Assembly: GCA_964415935.1 (NCBI GenBank)
Contig: CAYQCH010000025.1
Coordinates: forward strand, 1 to 12,693
From: CAYQCH01 sp964415935
GTDB taxonomy: Bacteria; Patescibacteriota; Patescibacteriia; VMEV01; CAYQCH01
DNA length: 12,693 bases
Reading direction: 5' to 3'
This document shows, piece after piece, positions 8,142 through 12,693 of this stretch (position 1 is its first letter; each line of letters starts with the position of its first letter). The notes under the pieces are model-generated. The model was given only the letters and a program-made list of their open reading frames with translations, ran no database searches and was not told where the DNA came from. A program made the translations under genes and the position numbers.

Positions 8142-9005
8142 TTAAAGCGCTCGCGTCAGCCGCACCCACTGGCTGAGAGAAAGTTCTTGCGCGCGCGCCG
8201 CTGGCAACAAGCCGAATTCTTCAAAAAGCTGCTGAATTTCCGCCGGGTTTCTGCTGGTTACGGCGGCGAGGTTGTTTTTCAGTTGTTTGCGTTTGGAGGA
8301 AAAGCCGGCGCGCGCCAGCTTCCAAAATTGTTTGCGTTCATCTTCCGACAATGATGCATAGTCGGGGTCTGGTTTTCCCAAATCGCAAGCGAGAACGGCG
8401 GAATCCACCTCGGGCCGAGGCTCAAATGCTTCTGCGGGAACCGTCTTGACAATGTGCGGCGCGCTGTACGCCTGCACGGACAGGGCAAGGAGGCTCATAT
8501 CGCCGGGCCTGGCTGTGACGCGCTGCGCGACTTCTTTTTGGACCATGACCACCATGACAGAGGGGCGGGGGTGCAGCTCCATAAAATGCCGCAATAGCCT
8601 GGACGTTACCTGGTATGGCAAATTCGCAACCAGCTTGTACCCGCCGTCTTTGTCTGCATTGTACTCGGCAAGCCAGGCACGCAGCGCGCGGTAGCTTTCG
8701 GATGAAAGCGCGTCGCCGGCCTGCAATACAACGTTGGGATGCCGCGGCAGGAAACTGGCTTGCAGATGCTTGACGATGCCATGATCCAACTCAATGGCGA
8801 AAACGGACTTTGCTCGGCTGCTTAACGCTTGCGTGAGAATTCCCAACCCCGGACCAACCTCGAGCACGAGGTCGTTCTTGCCCACATGTGCCGCGGCAGC
8901 CATCTCTTCAATGACGGTTTCATCCATGAGAAAGTTTTGCCCGCGATCCTTGCTGGGATGCAGGCCGGCCTGGCGCAGTAATTGCTGGATTTCACGCTTA
9001 TCCAT
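8142..9005 (-). CDS. rsmA: 16S rRNA (adenine1518-N6/adenine1519-N6)-dimethyltransferase RsmA/KsgA
   Basis: A 287-residue SAM-dependent methyltransferase that dimethylates the two adjacent adenines in the helix 45 loop of 16S rRNA late in 30S assembly. Visible motifs: RGQNFLMD (21-28), the SAM-binding EVGPGLGILTQAL (49-61), acidic IELD (71-74), GDAL (97-100), catalytic NLPY (128-131), QKEVAQR (156-162) and FEPRPEVDSAV (194-204). All the key family motifs are present and the length is normal. The ATG at 9005 was chosen because MDKREIQQLLRQAGLHPSK aligns with the family N-terminus; the frame extends 34 codons further upstream, but that part reads as unrelated sequence lying inside the preceding gene. 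The start overlaps the end of the FemAB-like gene by 8 bases and has only a distant GGGA upstream, suggesting translational coupling. The stop is TAA at 8142-8144. Confidence 0.96.
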   Translation of the reverse strand: MDKREIQQLLRQAGLHPSKDRGQNFLMDETVIEEMAAAAHVGKNDLVLEVGPGLGILTQALSSRAKSVFAIELDHGIVKHLQASFLPRHPNVVLQAGDALSSESYRALRAWLAEYNADKDGGYKLVANLPYQVTSRLLRHFMELHPRPSVMVVMVQKEVAQRVTARPGDMSLLALSVQAYSAPHIVKTVPAEAFEPRPEVDSAVLACDLGKPDPDYASLSEDERKQFWKLARAGFSSKRKQLKNNLAAVTSRNPAEIQQLFEEFGLLPAARAQELSLSQWVRLTRAL

Positions 9006-9987
9006 ATGAACGCAGCATCCCGCGCAATCGGTACAGCGCGTACATGAACGGTTTTGCGGCGAGTTCGTACGTCCCGACATAGGCGGTAAACGGCTGTTGG
9101 GGTGCAAAACCCTGCTTAAAACGCGTTACGCCGGGCCATTCTTGTTCGGAAACGCCCCAGAAGTCATATGCAAGGCCTCGCTGCTTTGCTTCCAATATGC
9201 CGCGCCATTGCAGCAGATGCGGCGCCATGAGCTGGCGATGTTCATAATCGGATGCGCCATGCAGGTAGTACATAGTCTTTCCGAACATGCCCAGCAGCAG
9301 CGCGGCAATGGGTTTACCTTCATGTTCAGCAATAAGGAATGAGGCCTGGTGTGCTGGCCCCAGGGTTTCCATCAACGCGCGAAAGTACGCTTCATTATAA
9401 GAGGCAAACCCCTGGCGGTCTGTGGTCTTTTCTACCAACGACCAAAAAATCGACGCATCAGCAGGGCTGGCGCTCATCCGTACTGTTACCCCCTTCTTTT
9501 CCGCCAGCCGGATGTTATAGCGCCACTTGCTTTTCATGGCTTGCAGGAGGTCTTCCTCGCCGCGGCTCGTGTCGATGATAAGCGTTTGCGCCGGATTGCG
9601 CTCGCGCTTGGCCTTGCGGCTGCCGGCGGCGACGAGAAGCGGCGCCAGGTTTGGGTTCCACGCAGGATCCAGGCGGACAAAAAAACAGCCGCGCTCTTTG
9701 GCAAACGATTTCAAATCAGACAAAAACTGCCGCAGACCGCTGGCGTCATTGGCATCCGCGGTTACGGGCCCGCGCGGCACAACCAATATCCACTGGTTGC
9801 CAGCCTTCAATTGCAAACATTGCGCAAACCACTTGCCCGCTTCATCGCTGGCGTTGTACACCGCATTTCCCAGCTGCTCCTGAAAGCGTCCCCAGGCCCA
9901 GGACTGCAGCAAACCGCCATCACCGGCATGCTTGGCGATGATGGCGTCCCATTCTGCGCGTTGTTCTTCTGTCCAATGCTTGAGCAT
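8998..9987 (-). CDS. FemA/FemB-family peptidoglycan bridge aminoacyltransferase (FemX-like)
   Basis: A 329-residue protein of the FemABX family, which transfers amino acids from aminoacyl-tRNA to the lipid-linked peptidoglycan stem peptide at the cytoplasmic face. The sequence shows LLQSWAWGRFQEQLG (26-40), FVRLDPAWNP (103-112), the family signature KSKWRYNIRLAEKKGV (152-167), YLHGASDYEH (241-250) and DFWGV..WPGVTRFKQGF (275-294). These fit two GNAT-like lobes of normal length. The extra coiled-coil arm seen in Staphylococcus FemA is not obvious. The ATG at 9987 was chosen because MLKHWTEEQRAEWD leads into the conserved domain; a 47-codon upstream extension lies within leuS and has no family resemblance. 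The gene begins one base after the leuS TAG and its own TAA overlaps rsmA. The amino acid transferred cannot be read from sequence; adjacency to leuS does not establish it. Confidence 0.93.
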   Translation of the reverse strand: MLKHWTEEQRAEWDAIIAKHAGDGGLLQSWAWGRFQEQLGNAVYNASDEAGKWFAQCLQLKAGNQWILVVPRGPVTADANDASGLRQFLSDLKSFAKERGCFFVRLDPAWNPNLAPLLVAAGSRKAKRERNPAQTLIIDTSRGEEDLLQAMKSKWRYNIRLAEKKGVTVRMSASPADASIFWSLVEKTTDRQGFASYNEAYFRALMETLGPAHQASFLIAEHEGKPIAALLLGMFGKTMYYLHGASDYEHRQLMAPHLLQWRGILEAKQRGLAYDFWGVSEQEWPGVTRFKQGFAPQQPFTAYVGTYELAAKPFMYALYRLRGMLRSYG

Positions 9988-9988
9988 G

Positions 9989-12128
9989 CTACACGATGAG
10001 GTTGATGATACGCCCGCGCACGTAAATAACCTTCTTGACGTCCTTGCCGGCGACGAACTTCTGGACACTTTCGCTTTCCAGCGCCGTTTGTTTTGCGGTC
10101 GCCTCATCGGCATCGGCGGCCAATTCAATGGTCGCGCGAGACTTGCCGTTGATCTGCACGGCCATGGTCACGGTATCGCTCTTAATGAGGCGCTCATCGT
10201 ACGCTGGCCAGGTTTCTGCGCTGATGCTGGTCGTATGTCCCAATTCCATCCACAGATATTCAGCCACATGAGGCGCGAACGGAGACAACATCTTTAAAAA
10301 CGCTTCCGCCTCCACGGTTGGCAGCGCGCCCTTGTCCTGCGCGGCATTNNNNNNNNNNNNNNNNNNNNNNNNNNNNNNNNNNNNNNNNNNNNNNNNNNNN
10401 NNNNNNNNNNNNNNNNNNNNNNNNNNNNNNNNNNNNNNNNNNNNNNNNAAACGGCTCCTGGAAGTTGATATACCCCTGGTCATGCAGCACCTTGGTGTAA
10501 AAACGGGAGTAAATGAGATGGCCCACCGCATGCTCGGCGCCGCCAACGTACAAATCGACCGGCATCCAGTATTGCAAGGCTTCCTTAGAAGCGAATGCTT
10601 CCCGGTTGCGCGGATCGCAGAAGCGGAAAAAGTACCAGGAATTATCGACAAAACCGTCCATGGTGTCGGTTTCGCGTTTGGCCGCACCGCCGCAGCTAGG
10701 GCAGGTCGCATGCACAAAAGACTCCACGCGCGCTAAGGGAGATTTTCCATCTCCCTTCAACGAAAAGTCAGCCTCTTTGGGCAGCACGACCGGAAGCTGA
10801 TCTTCCGGCACAGGCACGGCGCCGCAAGTGTCGCAATAAACAATGGGAATGGGCGCGCCCCAAAAACGCTGGCGGGAAATGAGCCAGTCGCGGATCTTGT
10901 ATGTTACGGATCGCTCGCCGTTTGCCGCTTCCGTCACGACCGTGGACGCCTCTTCGGACGTCATGCCGGAATGCTTGCCGGAGGCCACCAGTATGCCGGG
11001 CTCCGTGTACGGCGCGTCGGCCGCGGCTTTCCCTTGTGTTGGTTCAATCACGGTTTTTACCGGCAACCCGAACTTGCGCGCAAACGCATGGTCGCGTTCG
11101 TCATGCGCGGGCACGGCCATGACCGCGCCGGTGCCGTAGGTGGCCAGCACATAGTCGGCAATCCAAATCGGCACCTGCTCATTTGTAATGGGGTGCACGG
11201 CGTACGAACCGGTAAACACGCCCGTCTTTTGCTGGTCGGTACCCGTGCGCTCCAGGTCGGAGCGGCGGCGGCTGGCCTCAACGTACTCCTGGACGGCTTT
11301 GTACTGGTCCTTGCTGGTGATATGCGACACCAGCGGATGCTCCGGCGCCAGCACAACGTACGTCACGCCATAGAGTGTGTCCGGCCGGGTAGTAAACACT
11401 TTAATTTTTTCATCGCGCCCATCAACGGCAAACGTGAGTAACGCCCCTTCGGAACGGCCGATCCAGTTGCGCTGCATGCCTTTGAGCGACTCGGGCCAGT
11501 CGAGCCGGTCCAAATCCGCCAACAGGCGATCGGCATAGGCCGTCACTTTGAAAAACCATTGCGGCATCATTTTCTGCGTCACGGGATTTTTCGTGCGCTC
11601 GCATTTGCCGTCTACCACCTGCTCATTGGCCAGCACGGTCTGGCAGACATCGCACCAGTTCACGGGCGCTTCTTTGCGGTATGCCAGGCCGAGTTTGTAA
11701 AACAAGAGGAAAAACCACTGCGACCAGGCATAAAAATCTTCGGCCGAGGTGTCGATCTCTCGCGACCAGTCATAGCTGAAGCCAAGCATCTTTAACTGGC
11801 GTTTGAAATTCTTGGTGTTTTTGTCCGTGGTGATGCGCGGATGCACATTGACCTTAATGGCATAATTTTCCGCGGGCAACCCGAACGAATCCCATCCCAT
11901 CGGATGCAGCACTTCAAAACCTTTCATGTGCTTGTATCGGCTGACGATATCCGTAGCCGTATACCCTTCAACGTGTCCAATATGCAGGCCGTCGCCTGAC
12001 GGGTACGGAAACATGTCCAAAATGTAGGCCTTGGGTTTTCGGCTCTGTTCGTTCGCTTTATAAAGATCGGCTTTTTCCCAATACTTCTGGATTTCCGGTT
12101 CAAGCTCGGCTGGATTGTAATTGGCCAT
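9989..12128 (-). CDS. leuS: Leucyl-tRNA synthetase, interrupted by an assembly gap
   Basis: A class I aminoacyl-tRNA synthetase that charges tRNA-Leu. Residues are numbered from the ATG at 12128. HIGH is at 49-52 after FPYPSGDGL. Zinc-ligand-type cysteines are at 159, 162 and 176, and pairs at 432/435 and 476/479. The CP1 editing domain is intact, with TTRPDT at 246-251, GTGAVMAVPAHDERD at 332-346 (the editing Asp) and RDWLISRQRFWG at 413-424. Sequence ends at NFQEPF (residue 560) where the 100 N begin. After the gap 119 residues remain, including LSPFAPHVAEYLW and the C-terminal VQINGKSRATIEL and KKVIYVRGRIINLIV. The KMSKS loop and most of the anticodon-binding domain fall in the gap. By comparison with known enzymes about 150-200 residues are missing, and the two halves are in different frames across exactly 100 N, so the N count is a placeholder. 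The homologous start is 12128; upstream in-frame GTG 12161 and ATG 12167 are alternatives. Confidence 0.95.
10349..10448. other. Assembly gap, exactly 100 N
   Basis: A run of exactly 100 unknown bases inside leuS. The round number suggests a scaffolding placeholder of unknown true size. The flanking leuS halves are out of frame with each other across 100 bases, and homology implies roughly 450-600 missing bases. Confidence 0.98.
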
Positions 12129-12214
12129 AAAACGTGAAGAAAGATGACTGAATCCTATCACAGGCATTCCTTTCTTTCTACTAAGACTTGGGCAGCCCTA
12201 CTTTACCTTGACAA

Positions 12215-12226
12215 AAACAATTGTTT
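12215..12226. repeat. Perfect 12-base palindrome AAACAATTGTTT, flanked by TTGACA repeats
   Basis: AAACAATTGTTT is self-complementary. It sits midway between two direct copies of TTGACA (12208-12213 and 12234-12239, plus strand). It falls just below the predicted leuS transcription start, so it could be an operator or a weak leader hairpin. A third plus-strand TTGACA (12291) is used in the predicted divergent promoter. Confidence 0.4.
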
Positions 12227-12243
12227 GTGAAAATTGACACGTT

Positions 12244-12273
12244 ATTATAGCTAATTTTAGCTTAAAATTGCCA
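12244..12273 (-). promoter_or_regulatory. Candidate leuS promoter
   Basis: Minus-strand TATAAT at 12244-12249 in a strongly AT-rich stretch, with a weak -35 (TGGCAA, 12268-12273, 18-base spacer). The predicted start is near 12237, giving a leader of roughly 70-110 bases to leuS depending on the start codon. No T-box motif was seen in this leader. Confidence 0.5.
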
Positions 12274-12290
12274 TATATGTATCATAGCTA

Positions 12291-12319
12291 TTGACATATT
12301 TTACACAATATGATATTCT
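12291..12319 (+). promoter_or_regulatory. Sigma-70-type promoter for the plus-strand RNA
   Basis: A perfect TTGACA (12291-12296), a 17-base spacer, and TATTCT (12314-12319, 4 of 6 to consensus). The predicted start is near 12326, at the sharp switch from AT-rich sequence to the GC-rich, hairpin-dense region. It points away from leuS, making this a divergent intergenic region. Confidence 0.62.
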
Positions 12320-12350
12320 GTTTTGTCAACCTCGTAATGGCTGTTTGCGG

Positions 12351-12406
12351 CTGGTGGTCATTCGGTAGCAGGCTCATGTCTGCTATCGAGTAACCGCCGA
12401 CCACAG
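12351..12406 (+). ncRNA. Long bulged hairpin at the 5' part of the plus-strand RNA
   Basis: ATTCGGTAGCAG (12360-12371) pairs with CTGCTATCGAGT (12380-12391) over 12 continuous base pairs, including U-G and G-U, leaving the 8-base loop GCTCATGT. Below it GTGGTC (12354-12359) pairs with GACCAC (12399-12404) and CT (12351-12352) with AG (12405-12406), around a one-base bulge. A one-sided 7-base bulge AACCGCC (12392-12398) separates the two helices. AATGG (12336-12340) can further pair with CCATT (12411-12415). The wobble pairs favour the plus strand. It may be the first domain of the same transcript as the four-way junction, or a regulatory leader. Confidence 0.55.
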
Positions 12407-12433
12407 ATAACCATTCCCCGCACCTTACATTGT

Positions 12434-12602
12434 GCATCCTGATATGAGGAGGGAACATGTCTCGCACGCTTGCGTGCGGCATGGCGTATGGCGCGCATTC
12501 CATGGAGGTGGCTTCGGCTACGTCCCGGGTGCAACCCATACCTTATCGTCCCCTCTTCGGAGTCCGGGCGAACTTCTCTCTCTTCATATCAGGATGCTTT
12601 TT
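12434..12602 (+). ncRNA. Structured RNA: four-way junction closed by a 21-bp stem, family unknown
   Basis: The arms 12434-12454 and 12577-12597 pair over 21 consecutive base pairs (19 Watson-Crick, 2 G-U). Three hairpins lie inside. H1 (12456-12483): CATGT/GCATG, a 2-base bulge, then CGCACG/CGTGCG capped by CTTG. H2 (12486-12541): GTATGG/CCATAC, GCATTC/GGGTGC, GGA/TCC and GTGGC/GCTAC capped by TTCG. H3 (12547-12570): CG/CG, CCC/GGG and CTC/GAG capped by TTCG. Including the upstream hairpin, eight pairs are G-U and would be A-C on the minus strand, so the plus strand is the transcribed one. TTTTT follows the stem at once. I found no RNase P GAGGAAAGTCC, no tmRNA tRNA-like ends, no SRP GGAAGCAGCC loop and no tRNA features. 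The function is unknown; an open frame crosses it (ATG 12457). Confidence 0.66.
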
Positions 12603-12606
12603 CTTT
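12577..12606 (+). terminator. Putative intrinsic terminator of the plus-strand RNA
   Basis: The 3' arm of the 21-bp stem ends in GGATGC and is followed immediately by TTTTTCTTT (12598-12606). A strong helix plus a U-run is the layout of an intrinsic terminator, although the helix here is formed long-range with 12434-12454 and not as a simple hairpin. Confidence 0.45.
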
Positions 12607-12611
12607 CCCTG

Positions 12612-12638
12612 CCGATTTGCTTCGGCCGGACCAATCGG
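12612..12638 (+). other. Hairpin downstream of the four-way junction
   Basis: CCGATT (12612-12617) pairs perfectly with AATCGG (12633-12638). The loop contains a small GC/GC helix capped by TTCG (12621-12624). It could be a further domain of the plus-strand RNA if transcription reads past the T-run. Confidence 0.4.
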
Positions 12639-12642
12639 GGTT

Positions 12643-12663
12643 AGAGAGCCAAAATCGCTCTTT
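12643..12663 (+). terminator. Hairpin with short T-run, possible second terminator
   Basis: AGAGAGC (12643-12649) pairs with GCTCTTT (12657-12663), 7 bp with one G-U, around the loop CAAAATC. The U-tract is short because the last three T are in the stem. It could be the true 3' end of a longer RNA of about 340 bases starting at 12326. Confidence 0.3.
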
Positions 12664-12693
12664 ACATATTCCCCTTTCCTTCCTGGCTTTTCT

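Larger units (their letters stand above)
12457..12693 (+). other. Open frame with a strong Shine-Dalgarno, running off the right edge (doubtful CDS)
   Basis: ATG at 12457 is preceded by AGGAGG (12447-12452) with 4 bases between, the best ribosome site in the window, and the frame has no stop for 79 codons to the window end. The predicted peptide begins MSRTLACGMAYGAHS and resembles nothing I know; it is rich in S, F, P and G with no clear domain. The same bases form the tetraloop hairpins of the structured RNA, and the Shine-Dalgarno lies in the 5' arm of its closing stem. Two readings are open: chance frame within an RNA gene (preferred), or a gene whose ribosome site is hidden by structure. 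Confidence 0.2.

Noticed and set aside
9006..9107. 34-codon N-terminal extension of rsmA
   Set aside because: It lies within the FemAB-like gene, shows no family resemblance, and the ATG at 9005 matches the family N-terminus.
9988..10128. 47-codon N-terminal extension of the FemAB-like gene
   Set aside because: It is an alternate frame of leuS and rich in S and R; the real domain starts at MLKHWTEEQ.
10260..10348. Apparent leuS continuation after the gap in the original frame
   Set aside because: That frame gives a nonsense tail. The C-terminal leuS sequence continues in a different frame, so this is an artefact of the 100-N placeholder.
12251..12264. AT-rich hairpin AGCTA/TAGCT next to the leuS promoter as terminator
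   Set aside because: The stem is only 5-6 weak pairs and lies at the spacer and -10 region of the predicted leuS promoter.
12301..12329. Minus-strand promoter using TTGACA at 12324-12329
   Set aside because: No acceptable -10 lies 16-18 bases downstream (GTGTAA only). TATAAT at 12244-12249 is a better leuS promoter.
12288..12539. Minus-strand 83-codon open frame
   Set aside because: It crosses the AT-rich promoter region and the RNA helices, shows no domain, and has no supporting ribosome site.
12434..12602. RNase P RNA, tmRNA, SRP RNA, 5S rRNA or tRNA
   Set aside because: AGTCCGGGC (12561-12569) recalls part of the RNase P motif, but the rest of GAGGAAAGTCC and other conserved regions are absent. 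There is no tRNA-like acceptor end, no SRP loop and no TTCGA arm.
12181..12693. T-box or other tRNA-responsive leader for leuS
   Set aside because: On the minus strand there is no T-box consensus (UGGNACCGCG type) and no terminator/antiterminator pair before leuS, and the strong helices favour the plus strand.
1..12693. CRISPR array, insertion sequence, prophage or att site
   Set aside because: No regularly spaced direct repeats, transposase, integrase or terminal inverted repeats with target duplication were seen.

Overview
The window reads as a fragment of a Candidate Phyla Radiation (Patescibacteria) genome of moderately high GC. The reasons are the compact, same-strand gene layout with overlaps or very short gaps, the weak Shine-Dalgarno signals, a membrane-anchored thrombospondin type 3 (TSP3) calcium-repeat protein with the style of sequence seen repeatedly in that group, and a giant cysteine-rich secreted protein. 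This placement is inference from protein style and was not tested with a tree. The standard genetic code fits all reading frames.

All recognisable protein genes lie on the minus strand. Reading from the right (the direction of transcription): leuS (leucyl-tRNA synthetase, 12128 to 9989) is interrupted by exactly 100 N at 10349-10448. It is followed after 1 base by a FemA/FemB-type peptidoglycan bridge aminoacyltransferase (9987 to 8998). That gene overlaps rsmA/ksgA (9005 to 8142), the 16S rRNA dimethyladenosine transferase. This looks like a translation-coupled housekeeping operon. A 66-base gap with an extended -10 promoter then leads into a second unit: a 252-residue single-pass membrane protein with two calcium-binding TSP3 repeats (8075 to 7317), and 9 bases later one enormous secreted protein.

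The enormous protein fills 7307 to 1, 57 percent of the window, and runs off the left edge with no stop: at least 2435 codons in one uninterrupted frame. It has a signal peptide, a cysteine-poor N-terminal region, a long region with about 98 cysteines in total including a recurrent C-x6-C motif, two jelly-roll modules resembling carbohydrate-binding domains, a tandem Cys-rich (EGF-like spacing) segment, and a PKD-like domain split by a Cys-rich insert. With the TSP3 membrane protein it probably forms a cell-surface system (inference).

The right end, 12168-12693, contains no recognisable protein gene. An AT-rich divergent promoter region separates leuS from a GC-rich stretch on the plus strand that folds into several strong hairpins. 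The best is a 21-bp terminal stem (12434-12454 with 12577-12597) enclosing three tetraloop-capped hairpins as a four-way junction, followed by a T-run. Eight G-U pairs, which would be A-C mismatches on the other strand, orient it on the plus strand, and a TTGACA-N17-TATTCT promoter lies just upstream. I do not recognise it as a known RNA family. It is the best candidate for an undescribed element here.
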